A stretch of 64,000 bases of DNA from Apophysomyces variabilis (lineage: Eukaryota > Mucoromycota > Mucoromycetes > Mucorales > Mucoraceae). A model generated the notes under the pieces. It did no database searches. It was not told the origin of the DNA and was given only the letters and a program-made list of their open reading frames with translations. The stretch lies in NCBI GenBank assembly GCA_002749535.1, contig MZZL01000409.1:395865-459864 (forward strand). The letters run 5' to 3'. Position numbers and translations under genes: made by a program. Positions 22,655-36,239 of the stretch are shown one piece after another; the stretch's first letter is position 1; the number at the start of each line of letters is the position of its first letter.

Positions 22655-25341
22655 TCACGGTCGTCTTGCGCCGTCTTTGTCAATCTCTTCGTCCGACAAA
22701 AGCTCCTCCTTGTCAAAACCAGCTTCAGAAAAATAGTGCTCCGTGCTTTCTTGCTTAATCCACATTTCTCTATATACACTGTCCGGTGTTTCAAGCAGCG
22801 TCTCATGTCGCCCAGACTCTACTACTTTGCCTTCCTTAAGCACAAAGATTTTGTCTATATCCCAGTATTAGAAGGTTAAGCACTTTGATTGCCTTTTACA
22901 CTCACCAGCATCGGCAATAGTTCGTAGTCGGTGTGCTATGTGAAGACTGCTCATCCCAGTCTCCCGCAGAATGGTTCGGAAGTTCGCAAGAAGTGATTGT
23001 TCGGTGTGTGTATCCAAGGCAGAGGTGGCCTCATCCAGGAAGAGAATACGAGGATTTTTAAGAATAGTACGAGCCAACGAGATGCGCTGCTTTTCGCCAC
23101 CTATAACCGTACGTTAAAACTGCATTTGTTTACTGTGTCTTGAGCTTACCTGACAACATCAGTCCTCGCTCTCCGACCTTCGTTTCATATTTATCCGGAA
23201 GACTCATAATCACGTCATGGATTCTTGCACGTCTAGCAGCTTCGTAAACTTCATCCCGGGTCGCATCGATGCGGCCGTACTGCACATTATAATAAATCGT
23301 GTTGTTAAACAGGCTGGTATCTTGTGGGACGACTCCAATAGCCCGACGAAGACTATCTAATTTGATGTCCTTGATGTTCTGACCATCAATGTAAATGTTA
23401 CCAGCCTGTGGGTCGTAAAACCGGAAAAGTAGACGTAAAATAGTAGATTTTCTAACGAACCATTTTAGAATGCCTTTTCTTCTCTATCATTAGCAGCTTA
23501 TTACCCGCAGCCACTTGGACCGACAAACGCTGCTTTGGATCCTGCAGGTACAGTAAAGCTGACATTGTTTAAAATGGGCCGTTCCGGATGGTAGCCGAAT
23601 AGAACGTTCTCAAATCGAATTTCTCCCCCTTTGTACACAAAGTCCTTTGCATCTGGGGCATCCTGGATCAACGCCCTTTGATTTTCGAGGTTAAACAACG
23701 TATCCATATCAATTAATGATTGCCGGAGTTCACGATAGACAGAGCCCAGAAAATTCAGAGGCATCGATAGCTGGAATACGAGTTGATTGACCATAACAAC
23801 ATCACCAACCGTCATTGTACCTAATTCTTATATGAGAAATTTTCGTTGCGAATAGACATAATACCTTTTAACACTCCGTTAGCTGAGAGTAGCATCATGA
23901 CAGTGAGCGCGGAACTAAATATCGCGTTCTGACCGGCATTAAGAAAGGCGAGACTGGAGGCCACTTTTAGTGATGCCTTCTCGTATTTTTGCAAAGGCTT
24001 GTCGTACTGCTCTGCTTCGAATTTTTCATTGTTGAAATACTTATGCGGTGTCAACATGTGTGGATATCATCTTTCAAGTTAATGCCTTACCTTGACAGCC
24101 TCAAAGTTAATCAAAGAATCGACGGCCTTGGAAGCTGCCTCGTTATCTGCCTGGTTGGCCTGTTTACGGAATTGGGTTCTGTACAGAGATATTTTGTATA
24201 TGTTAACTTCAGCGAAACCTTCATACACTATGTTATTACCTCCATGACGTTGTGATCACGGTAAATCCTGTATACGCTGCAATAGTTCCAAAGGTCACCA
24301 CAGCATAAGAGGTACCAAAATTATACGCCTACCAGCCAAACTTTCGTTACGATCTTCTGGCTTATCTATTCCCTAATAACTTACCAAAATGCCGCAGACC
24401 ATCGATATTTCCAGCGCAGTAGGCAGGACATGGAACACCATAGAGCTCACCATAAAACTGATGCCTCTATACTCACACACAACTTTTAACAACTCTTAAA
24501 GGCTCGGTAATCAACAGAAACATACTTTGTACCACGGTCAATAGCACGATTCAATCCACCTGTCTGGCGAGTTAAATGGAAACCAAGATCCAAACGATGA
24601 AGATGAGAAAAGACATTCAAAGCAACGCGACGGATAGCTTTCTGAGCAACGGCAGCAAAGACAGCATTACGGAGTTCTTGAAAAGCACTTGCGCCAAGGC
24701 GTGCAAGACCATCTATAGGGAATAAAACAGATGGCAGGTAAGCTTACGCACGGTATGTGGGAATGGATAGCATGAGACACCTACACCCGATGATTGCTGC
24801 ACCACAGATAGTCCATAAGTTTGCGTTTTCAGGAAAAGTAACACCAAGCGAATCCACCACGTTTTTAAAGAAAAATGGAACTTGTACGTTCAACAGCTAA
24901 ATCCGTGGACAATGAAGCGGATCTTCTTTCTCTTACACAGGTGACCAAGCATACCTTTCCACCGATAAGCAAAGATAAAGCAATAACCACACGAGTCTTT
25001 ACACCGATATCGTTTTTAGGCCATATATATTTCATTAGTTGGCGGATAATTGCCCAATCTGTCGCGTTTCGCTCCTTGTTCGACTGTATGGTTTCGGTGA
25101 CGGGAGGTTTGACTATTTTGGACGCCTCCACCTTGGGAAGCCCCTTGACGTCTCTGGGCTTACTGAACATACGCCTGCCCGCAGGACTGAAAGAGGAGAG
25201 GTTCCACCGAGTGGGGAAGTCGTGCAGCGGTTGTCTTGTTGCTTTTGTCATAAACGACGAAGACAATGGCTTCCGGAAGACAACTTCCTTCGGCAATGTC
25301 CTTGTCACACGAAGACAGGACAAAGAGAATCTTGCGAACAT
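22655..25341 (-). CDS. ATM1: mitochondrial ABC exporter ATM1 (Fe-S/glutathione)
   Basis: Eleven exons: complement(join(22655..22854,22906..23100,23150..23451,23505..23820,23865..24039,24091..24178,24240..24328,24385..24466,24526..24712,24785..24896,24955..25341)), 710 aa. Atm1 exports a sulfur/glutathione species from the matrix for cytosolic Fe-S assembly. There is an Arg/Ser-rich mitochondrial presequence, then one half-transporter membrane domain ([54 protein letters not shown]). The nucleotide-binding domain has GPSGCGKST (Walker A, about 472-480), MLSGGEKQR (signature), [12 protein letters not shown] (Walker B) and IAHRLRTI (H-loop). Intron 2 uses GTAGGT; all introns are GT-AG. The C-terminus adds an acidic tail after the usual ABC end. 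Confidence 0.96.
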
Positions 25342-25399
25342 TGGGCGATCCTCTTATCGCAGCGGTAATGGGCTGAACTTCGATGACAAATCGTTAAGT

Positions 25400-26337
25400 G
25401 GTTAAGTCCAATTTTTTTTGTGCTTTAAATTGCCCACTTCGGAGAGCCAAATACAGGACACCCCGAGTATTGACGAGACTTTGATCTTACAGATAACCAG
25501 CTCATGCCCGTTGAGGCAACCTACAGAGTAAGACGACTAGTCTGTGAGCAGTACTGTATAGCGCGTATAAGGCATATTATAGATCCCATAGCTTGTTTGT
25601 CAACTTCAAGTAATGGATCACTTCAACCGACTACCTTGCAGATTATGTGTAAGCATGGACAGTTAATACAACCATATTTTATCTATAAATGGCTATCCAT
25701 CAATCATGTTATACGCGTTAAGAGATAAGGTGTGTATAATCTCCTTGGCCAAACCCAGCAAGTCAACGTGGAATATGATACTTTACTTTCACCATAGAGC
25801 AAACATTTTCATCTTATAATCCATAACGCAAAATGGCTTTGCTTTCATCCGAATTTTACCAATGACAACCCGTCTTCTTGTATTTGAGGTAGTATCGTCC
25901 ACTATCGTAAATCTAAGGAAGCAGCTTGATAAGACCTACCCAGAAGGTAGCTTGTACATTTCCCCCCCCACTGCATGTACATCAAGGATATATAGAGTTT
26001 TCTACGTAGAATACTCTCCTTGTCGTCCTGGCGACGACTTCTGGAGGACATTGTATTCTCCTTTTTCTTTTTGGGCTCTGTGCCAACTGCGACGTTTCCT
26101 CTTTTGTTCATCTAATTCCTTCTATTTTAACACATTTACCTCAAGGATGACTTTATGTGATAGCACCGGATGCTTTGCATAAGTCCTCTTTTAAGCTGAA
26201 GCCAACTGATTTCGCTATGAAGGGTTAGTAGTCACCCGGGAATTTTCCAAGAGGCTAATGACCAAAAATTTTTTTGTTTTCCTGGTTTTTTTCAACTACC
26301 AGATTTTCAAACCTCGCTTCGTTGTTTGGTTAATCTA
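25400..26337. other. divergent promoter region, ATM1/eIF3m
   Basis: The roughly 1 kb between divergent genes has no supported ORF. A GT...AG pair at about 26223-26302 followed by a pyrimidine tract suggests an intron in the 5' UTR of eIF3m. Confidence 0.45.
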
Positions 26338-27864
26338 ATGTGTGCAAGCATTTTGGTTCAGGGCGATGCCATCACACAGGTATTTTTCCGCATACTTGTC
26401 TTTCTGACCTGGTCGTATCACCTGGCATGAGGCGACGAGTGTTCTCATGTTAACGGATTCCGAGCATTGGTCTTACTTACAGCTTTTGACTAGATCTATG
26501 ATCTGTCATACTACATCTCTAAATTAAGAGAGGAAGAAGGCGAGGAAAACGCTCCTTACGTTAAAGAAATCAAGACACTTCTTGAGTCCGACAAGAAGGA
26601 TGATGTCTATGTCAAACTCACCACAGATGCCTCTATCTTCCTGACCAAAATCGATCGAGGTTTGTGAACATAGTTAGCTATTGCCTTTCAGGCATACTGA
26701 ACGGACGTTCTATTTTAGAGGTCGAGGGTGCTTTCAACCTTCTCATTGTGATCGCACTCAACGCACCTGAACAAGTGCGAGCTGCAGCTGTCAAGGCCTT
26801 GATTGCCACCTTGACAAAGACCGAAAGCACGAAGACGAGTTTGAAGCAAAAAATGTATGTGATAAAGAAAAAGATGAACTTCTCACTCCGGTGCCACGGC
26901 TGACGCGTAGATTGTTAGTTTGTTAAATTTGTACAACGCCCTTCCTGCCCAATCTCCTCTTCGATACGACGCATTTATTGGACTTGTGGATATGACCGCA
27001 CAAGCCGACGAGTTAGAGTCGATGTACAGCCAATTGGAACACGTTGATAGATGGGTTAAGCAATGGGGAATTGATGCCAACACAGAACGAACGCTTTACA
27101 GTCATCTCAGCCAAACCCTTAAACAGGCTGGGGAAGAGTATGTTTTTTTGGTCTGTGTGACCTGGAATAAGTGCGACTGACAGAAATGATGTAGGAAGCT
27201 TTCATACGACTTTTTGTTGAAACAATTGAACACATACAGTGCGGACGATGCTGCATCGACTGACCTTGCCAAGGAAGCTATTATTCGTGCCGTTGAAATT
27301 GAAAACTATTTTGCATTCGAGGATCTTTTGCAGTATAATGCTATTCAGAAGTTGAAGGGCACCACCGAATTTGAACTTTTGGACGTATTTTTGAACGGAA
27401 CTCTTCCAACCTACAATGCATTTGCAGCAAAGCATCCCGAGTTACTGAAACGATTGAATGGAGATAACAACGTGCAGAAGATCAGATTGTTGTCGCTGGC
27501 TTCGCTTGGATCAGAGAATCTTGCACGAGAATTGACTTATGCTGAGATTGCCAAATCGCTTGAGATTTCTGAGGACGACGTCGAGATGTGGGTCATTGAT
27601 GTGATTCGAGCTGGATTGGTTGAAGCCAAACTGGATCAATTGAACAAGACGGTCATTGTTCATCGAAGCATTTACCGCGTGTTCGGCAAGGAACAGTGGA
27701 AGCAGCTGAGCACAAGATTAAATACCTGGAAGGATAGCTTGAACGAAATTTTGGCTGTTATTGGAAACGCGAAATTGATTGCCGGTGGAGCACTTCAGGG
27801 AGGTGCAGCGGCTGTAGTAGTGGAAGACAAGACAGCTGAGGTTACAGTGACTACCAGCACCTAA
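26338..27864 (+). CDS. eif3m: translation initiation factor eIF3 subunit M (PCI)
   Basis: Exons join(26338..26379,26494..26659,26719..26854,26919..27137,27195..27864), 410 aa. eIF3m is part of the eIF3 scaffold on the 40S subunit. The N-terminus MCASILVQGDAITQ aligns with the short LIEGT-type start of fungal eIF3m, which is why I chose the ATG at 26338. Helical repeats follow (EVEGAFNLLIVIAL, LNLYNALPAQSPLRYDAF), then a PCI domain (about 240-370) with RLLSLASLGSENLARELTYA and EDDVEMWVIDVIRAGLVEAK and a winged-helix IVHRSIYRVFGKEQW. The first intron is long for this locus (114 nt). A CSN7-type paralog is excluded by length and the C-terminal pattern. Confidence 0.93.
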
Positions 27865-28029
27865 AAAAGAACCTAGATCGTATTTTGTGTTTTGTACCGT
27901 TCCCTTTTTTTCTTCCTCACTCATTAATTGTCGGATGTTAGCTTTTCATCAGTCATGTCATTTTTAACAAAAACGAAAAAAAGAATCAAGAATGCTGCAT
28001 GGTGAGCTCGAGTTAACCAATGAATCATA

Positions 28030-29818
28030 TTACAAAGTTGAATTCTGTTTTCTATCAACTGTTCGCCAAGAATTATTCATTACACCGCGGTAATTCCATA
28101 CTGGATATTCTTGTTGGATATTGCCAGATGAATCCACTATTTACCAAAAGTCAGAAAAATACATGCATTTGGCCTTATCACGACATGCATACCTGCTCTA
28201 CTGACAATCCGGGTATTTCTCTTTGTATCAATTTGCACTCTCCAGAGACACCAACCCCATACATGGGTTGCTTTGCCTTCTGCTGAAGGCTGGTATAGTT
28301 CCGCTTGTGTCCATGTTCTACCGTCATCCCCTGAAACGTCTGAATAAAAAAGAAACAATGTGAGTTTTCTTATAGCTAGTGTACGTACAACAAATCTTTT
28401 ACAACTTGCCTACTCGCTGGATGCTTCTTCCACCCCCTGAGAGAGCGTAACCCGAGACTACTCGTTTCTGTACGGGCTCTTCGTTGACGCCGTCCGCAGG
28501 ATCACAAACATAGGATTGCACATTGTACTCGCCAATGGAAGGCATATTATCCCAAAACTTGTTGGCCTGCTCTTCCGTCTCTATCTACAATATATCTTGA
28601 TTTTCAGTCATCCTGAAATGATGAACGTTTCAAAGTTATCCTACGCACATGATCGGGCAATATCTTATAATCTCTTCGTTGGAAATAAGATTCGGACTCG
28701 AAGTCCTGTATGCGCACTGCCTTTAGAAACTTGACGGAACGAGCGCCAATGTATCCTAAAATGCGGAATCAGCCAGTGTCACAGCGCACTGACAGGAGTT
28801 CGTTTCGTAATAGTAACCTGGTACAACCACACGAATGGGGTGACCGTGGTCACGCGTCAATGGGGCATAGTTCATCTGAAACTTTGTGTCAGTTTAATTG
28901 ATCTTTTGAAGGCCGGTCTTACTTCATACGCCAGCAACACGTCGCCAAAAGGATCCCTACATTGCCAAATAGAAAGTGAGTTTGATACAGCACTCTCACA
29001 TTTTAGGTCGCCCGTACAAAGCTTTCGTTAAAGGAATGGATGAACCATAGCACTGGTCTTCTTCACACTTTTTTTAGATAAAATATAGTCAATCGTCACT
29101 TTAAACTCGTCTGTGTGTGAATCAACTACTTCGTTTTTTCTTACCTGTTCTACGGAGCGAAAGTCTATATGCAATTTTTCAATGTCTTTCATAGACTTGC
29201 TCACTCCAATGCTTTCCAGAACATCTTTCAGTCGACACCCGCCATACACTGCATTACCAAGTGCACATGGACCCCAGATTACCTATTGAAAACGAGAGGT
29301 AAGAGAAACCATATAAAAAATGGTCTTGTCTTGTGCTCTCCCTTTCACCTACCCCTTTGGTATCTTTTACCCGATGCAGTCCATCACGGCGGTTTCCCTA
29401 GATTTACGGTTGTAAACGACTCTTGTTACACCCGCCACCGATCCGTTTGTCTTACCGCACACTTTTATTTTTTTTTCCCGTTCAACATGGTTAGTATCTT
29501 AAGAAATCGAACTAGGGATAACGGCTGTACCTGCATTGCCATCATCACATGGGTTTTTTCGAACCGTTCTTTTAGTTCCTTGACTGTGATATGGACGTTT
29601 TCCCCTTGAACACCTATTCCTTCAAAGCAAATTGAATGAGAGTCATCCAGGTCGGGTATTGGTCCATGAGATCGACAAAAGAAGTTCTTCAATGGTGTGA
29701 TATAGTGCTTGACTAGTTCAGGCGGAGAAGGTTCTGCGTTAAAGGGGGCGTCTTTACGAACGATCAGACTGGATAGTAGATCAGTTCTGTCAGGCTCATT
29801 ATCATAATTTAAGGACAT
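28030..29818 (-). CDS. SUOX: sulfite oxidase, Mo-cofactor type without cyt b5
   Basis: Eleven exons: complement(join(28030..28136,28193..28339,28410..28584,28649..28755,28818..28875,28923..28956,29018..29067,29145..29282,29353..29397,29456..29461,29531..29818)), 384 aa. It oxidises sulfite to sulfate. The Moco domain shows FFCRSHGPIPDLD, VHITVKELKERFEK, MAMQCAGNRRDGLHRVK (CAGNRR holds the Mo-ligand Cys), PFGDVLLAYEMN, RDHGHPIRVVVPGYIGARSV; the dimerisation domain has VDVSGDDGRTWTQAEL and YPVWNYRGVMNNSW. There is no heme b5 domain, as in plant-type enzymes. Exon 2 is only 6 nt (29456-29461) and encodes the Cys-Ala of CAGNRR. Intron 9 (28340-28409) is GC-AG (GCAAGT), needed for QRVDVSGDDG. The C-terminus ends STL, a doubtful peroxisomal signal. 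Confidence 0.93.
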
Positions 29819-29910
29819 GATAGTTCAATTTGTATAAGGATGACAAGGAAGAAACAAAGGAAAGTTCCGATTTAGGCGAGCTGAAAATCCGGGACGTTAT
29901 TTTATGCCGG

Positions 29911-30102
29911 TTACTTCTTTTTCGAGTCACACTTTGGCTTTAGGCACCAATGACAATTTTCCCACCCTTGGGCGCTTCCCCCTTTTTCCACTTTAAATTC
30001 CATATTAGGAATCATCCACGGGTTAAAGAAAACGAAATGCATCAACTCGTCTGAGAAAGAGACGGGCTGCTGCTCACTTTGACACGACTGGCATCTAGAC
30101 AT
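29911..30102 (-). CDS. small hypothetical protein with CxxC pairs
   Basis: 63-aa ORF with CQSC near the start, CHWC near the end and a Lys-rich C-terminus, plus an FFNPWMIPNMEF segment that looks compositionally protein-like. The paired cysteines suggest zinc binding. It lies 92 bp upstream of the sulfite oxidase ATG on the same strand. I recognise no family. It may be an exon of a longer gene or a chance ORF. Confidence 0.35.
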   Translation of the reverse strand: MSRCQSCQSEQQPVSFSDELMHFVFFNPWMIPNMEFKVEKGGSAQGWENCHWCLKPKCDSKKK

Positions 30103-30109
30103 TCAAAAC

Positions 30110-31258
30110 ATAGATAACCTACCTTGTGATGAAACTACAAAGAGATGCACTGAGGATACGGATTGATGCCGTCTGAGATCCAATCATTTCAATCGCCGTG
30201 CATGAAAAAAAAAGAATTCTTAAAACTGCTTATTATTCTTCTTTAAGTAAAAACATTGCAAATAGAAAGCTAATGCTCTCTTTCATACAACAGTGAGATA
30301 CGAACAACTTTATGCTATTAACAGTGAGTAAACGAGGAAGGCAGCAAAGCTTTTCCTGAAGATAACACGTACTCCACACGTATAAACAAGCGGCCGCCTG
30401 TCTTTGAGCGGATGGATAGGGATGAGAGACTGAAAAAAGAAAAAAAAATAACGGCCTTGTTTCTCAAGTAGCTTGACAAAGAAAATTTATACTGACGTGT
30501 TGAGAAAGACAAAATCCCGAGAGCGACCACTACAACTCAAGAGCAGGAGAGATGCTGCAGCAAAACCCAAAACAACAAAATGAATCCAGATTCATGATCT
30601 CCCTTTTGTGTATGACTAATACCCTTGTGCTTACGTTCTTAAGGCTGAACATGACACTTGTACATCAATCTGTTTGTTCCACAGCTATAACTTTTAGGTT
30701 TCAGCATGAACCTAAGATGGCGTAATGCAGTGGCGCTACATGACCCAATGACTTTTTGTATGTCACACTATTGGAGGAAAGCCAAAAGAAATGGGATGAT
30801 GCGGAATCGGCGGCATAGTAAGCTTTGATTTTCCCCACACGCTAAGACAAAAAGGAAAGCCAATAAATTCACCCAATTTATCCGCTACACTTTAACCCGG
30901 ACACTATTAGGCCCATAGAGAAGAAAAAAATTATAAAGAGGCTGTCATACGTGCGTAAAGTAGTTAAAACCCACTATCATGACCGTGTAACCCAGCTTCC
31001 TCCATTATGCACAACATAATAAGAAGAAAAGGATCTTCCTTATATCTTTTTAGGGGATGTCGTCTGACAGCACCATACACAAAGGCCCCAGTTTCAGTCT
31101 TTTTCTGAGGTAGTAAAGTGACATTGGACATACTCCTGTAGAATGTGACACAATGCTGATTATCCAACTTTTTTTTCTCTTTTTGTTCTTAGCTCAACGA
31201 GCAGGCTTAGCTTCTGTGATTCTGAAAACAAACGATCCAATACAGGCTATATATTCCT
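30110..31258. other. intergenic, no gene seen
   Basis: AT-rich with several A-tracts (30210, 30434, 30925). Only scattered short ORFs are present, and no exon chain is supported. Confidence 0.45.
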
Positions 31259-32434
31259 TTAATCAAACCGTAATCTTTCCTCGTAAAATAGCAATAGCTA
31301 CATAAACAAGTATGTTAGAAAAGGATCTCTAACCATCACCGAATACCTTTTCTGGCACTCGCTCATGTAGTTCCTTGACCAAATGTGCCGTCCTCTTTCC
31401 GTTCATCCTACATCCATTTTTTTATATTCAGTGCATGGCGTCGACCTTTAAATTCATGGATCTTACCAGCTCACGTAGGCTAACAGTTCTTGCTGTCGAC
31501 GAGTATATTGAACTGTATGAATATCTCTCAATTCTGTCTGCCAATCGGTATCGGAAAGGGGCCAGTCAGATCCATAACCAAGGACAAATCCTTGAGACCG
31601 ATAGGTTACTGACAGATCTTCCTGCTCAATACCCTTTTGCTGGACAATTTGTTGATATTTTTCATGGATTGAATCGTAACTGCATTCTGTTGGTGTAGCT
31701 TCCACTACTGGTTCCCTTATCGCTGGCAACGGTGATGTTGGCGATTCTGCCATGGTTTCCCTCGTTGGGCTGATCTTTCTTGTTGTATTGATCTTCCTTT
31801 TCTTGCTTTTTGGTGCGTTGATTGGCCGTGGGTCATGCTTGTCCCAGTATGCTGCACATATTTCCGGACAATCCCTTTTTTCAGTAAAGGTACATCAATG
31901 AATGGAGTTTTCAAAGCTTTGAGATTATTAGCTATAGAGATGGAGACCTACTCATGCAGTACACTGGCTGGCTCCTGCGTATTGTACGCATCCTCATAGC
32001 CTTTCCATTTGACATGGTATTTTACCACCATACCCTTTTGTGATTTGTTTTTTCTTTCGTCAACCGGAAAACCGAAATGTATCTATTCTATGCCTTACTC
32101 TGTATAGCTTATGACCAAGAAGCCTCTCAACCTCGTATTTCTCTGGCTCTTGCGCGTCTTCCTCGGGTTCTTGCACAGACTCGGATAGATAGACAGTTTT
32201 CTTCCTTGTAGCATCCTTAGTTGAGGAACTCGCTGGTTCAGGAGTATCCTCTTCAACCAGCGTGTTCAATGGATCGGTTAACGAAGTCTGCATTACTGAT
32301 TCCAGGATTGTCCTTTCACTTTGCAGATCCAAAGGAACGAAATCCTCTCCTTCGCTAATATCCTCTTGACTTTGTAAAAATGTAATGCCAGATTGACTTG
32401 GGGAATCGAGCACAATGACATCAGGTTCGGCCAT
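31259..32434 (-). CDS. HP1/Swi6-like chromodomain + chromoshadow protein
   Basis: Exons complement(join(31259..31297,31347..31407,31467..31874,31952..32034,32099..32434)), 308 aa. HP1 proteins bind H3K9-methylated nucleosomes and dimerise through the chromoshadow domain to form heterochromatin. An acidic N-terminal tail precedes the chromodomain (about 98-160: EKYEVERLLGHKLYR, VKYHVKWKGYEDAYNTQEPA, CAAYWDKH). It keeps the aromatic-cage Tyr, Trp and Tyr, but the usual NTWEP reads NTQEP. A basic hinge (SKKRKINTTRK) follows. The chromoshadow domain (about 233-308) reads QGFVLGYGSDWPLSDTDWQT, LAYVSWMNGKRTAHLVKEL, RVPEKLLLFYEERLRFD, ending the protein. Intron boundaries restore both domains in frame. 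Confidence 0.9.
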
Positions 32435-32439
32435 TGTCC

Positions 32440-33311
32440 ACTACAAATTAATGCTTACAAGCAAGCCACGTATGAACAGGCGAATCGTACGGAACATTTA
32501 TTTTCCGTAACTTCGCTACTGGCTCTTCAGTCGCTTGCATAAGTAAACAGTTTTTCAGGAATCATTGATTCACTTTTTGCTTTTTGACAAGTTTGTTTGT
32601 CCCGCTTATGATCGAAAGTGGCAAGGGAAACAAGAACGAACGTTATCTTAAGTACCTAGCTAGAAATACGGCATGACTCCGACCTCTGCACTATGACAAC
32701 CCGTCTTGAGCAGAAGCAAAATATTTATTCTCGGTCAAAGTGGAACTTTTTCTATTCATCAGTCTAAAGCATTTGGAGTTTGACATAAGTCATTGTAGAT
32801 AATTATATAATAATTGTAAGTCATTTGAGTAATAATCCTCCGCTGACGGACGCGAAAATGCTGATGTTTGGTACATTCAAACAAATTCCGTGCATATCAG
32901 ATTGACTAATGTCAGTTTCTTGGTGCAAAATTGGCCTTTCTACAAACACAAAACTTATTTCATGATATTTTAAATATTCTATTCAATCAATGATGTAGCG
33001 TCGCCAGCCGCCTAGGCCACGCATCACCCGATCGTCCTCCCGAGTTGAATCCATTGCGAAAAATATCAGCGCCACAGTTGCACATAACTAAAAAGGCTTA
33101 AGCTATGCTGTTTGCCAGGCAAAGAGAAAGGAACCTGTTATCCATGAAAAATGTGATTATATTACGTGCTTACGACGTAAAGTCTGGTCCACCGTGGAGT
33201 CGAAAAAGCGGTCAAATCAATTAAACAAATTCACGCCTGTGTAACCGCTTAAATGATCTGCCTACAGGGGGTTCAGATGCCGCTTGGCGAACTGCTCTCT
33301 TTTCATTCATC
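32440..33311. other. divergent promoter region, HP1-like/MAPK
   Basis: The roughly 870 bp between divergent genes is AT-rich. No ORF or RNA gene is supported. Confidence 0.45.
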
Positions 33312-34882
<1,571 letters not shown>

Positions 34883-35300
34883 TTCTGTGCGTAGTACACA
34901 TTCTCTAGAAAATAAACTCGCACCTAGTACTGGTAGAAATCGATGTCGCACTCCTGCAAGAATGGATGTCATGAATTCTAAAAAATAAAATGTCGCTACG
35001 CTGACAGATTGGATGCCCCATTCTCAGGATGTTTCATCGCGCAAGTCTTGTTGCTTTGAGGATATAAAGGGTGCACCTGTGTGATTCGTTCTTTATCCTC
35101 CTTTTATCACAATTACACTGGGATCTGTATCATAATGTGTATCAATTTTGTATGAAGATAGAAAAGGTGCTGTTGTTGACAAGTGTGGCAGATCCGAGCC
35201 TAGGAGCTATATTGTTGATGAGGAGCAGTATGGTCTTGAAATATTGAGCTCTTATACACAGTATTTGTCTGAACTGTTTCAAGGAGACAACGAGACAGTG
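34883..35300. other. intergenic, no gene seen
   Basis: Short region 3' of the MAPK. AT-rich, with no coding signal. Confidence 0.4.
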
Positions 35301-35305
35301 GCTAT

Positions 35306-36175
35306 ATAGATGGAAGACGATGTAAAGAGTAGTATCGATGTTGGTATGGGAAAGGCGTCGACCAAGCTCTACAACAGTCAGGGTATAGTAAGGTTCTTGA
35401 AGCTGTTTTTGATAAGTGTCTGAGCGATCCTGCAGTTGCGAATACATATTCGTAGGGTAGAAAACAGGTCACACAGTACGAAAGAGACGCTGATAGCATT
35501 TTCAAGAAACATAGGAAGACTGGCTCTCCTCGTTTTCTCAACGAAGAGCATGAAATCGTTATTCCATGGGGCATAGAGGAGAACTGTTCAAACGGCTTGG
35601 AGAAGCTGATGGATCAATTGAAGTAGGTGCTTACAGGGCTTAAACTGTCCGAAGACATAGTGTACGCGTTGGCGAGAAAACATTGTAACCTGTCTCATAA
35701 AAAGCCTCAGTTTCAGTCAATAGACTGGAACAGTGAAGAAAATCCAAGAGGCTGGATTGGATTCAAAAGCGGGATAAATCCGTCATGGAGATTACGACAA
35801 ACTGCGTCTTTCTTAATGAATCTGCGTTTTATATAGACATCAAACGTAGTATGGCCTGGCCAAAGAAAAGGCTCACCCGCAGTGGTCAGAGTGCCTAAAA
35901 CGCAGGCACCGACAACCATAGTCTTGGGTGCGATTTCTGTTACAGGGTTGACTAAATGCAGCCTGAGACTCCCACAGCCTGCAGCTAATGAAAAGAGAAA
36001 GTGAGGAGATGGCGTTGTGCGGATGAGTAAAGTGACCGATACAGGACATTATATTAGTCCAAGTATCTCCTCTTTCAAACGATCGAACACCTTTTTGCAA
36101 GAGTTGCAATCTGGCGTCATTATCTTACTTAAGTACAGGATTTGCGAAAATAACCCACAATATGATATTTATCGT
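35306..36175 (+). pseudogene. Tc1/mariner-like (DDE_3) transposase relic
   Basis: Plus-strand frames, broken by stops and shifts, follow a Tc1-like transposase. A helix-turn-helix half contains RFLNEEHEIVIPWGIEEN, LEKLMDQLK and LTGLKLSEDIVYALARKHCN. The DDE half contains CVFLNESAF, KRSMAWP, AVVRVPKTQAPTT, LGAISVTGL and KCSLRLPQP, then a VTDTGHYIS-like piece. The first catalytic Asp region appears as LNESAF, where DESAF is typical. No complete frame is possible, and terminal inverted repeats were not found by eye. This is a dead copy. Confidence 0.7.
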
Positions 36176-36190
36176 CCTTCATTTGCTTAA

Positions 36191-36230
36191 TCCTTTCTCT
36201 GACATTCCGGTCCTTTCTCTGACATTCCGG
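36191..36230 (+). repeat. perfect 20-bp tandem duplication
   Basis: Two adjacent identical copies of TCCTTTCTCTGACATTCCGG (36191-36210 and 36211-36230), just 3' of the transposase relic. Confidence 0.9.
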
Positions 36231-36239
36231 TATATAGTC

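Noticed and set aside
24875..25405. 176-aa plus-strand ORF
   Set aside because: Antisense to ATM1 exon 1; no family features.
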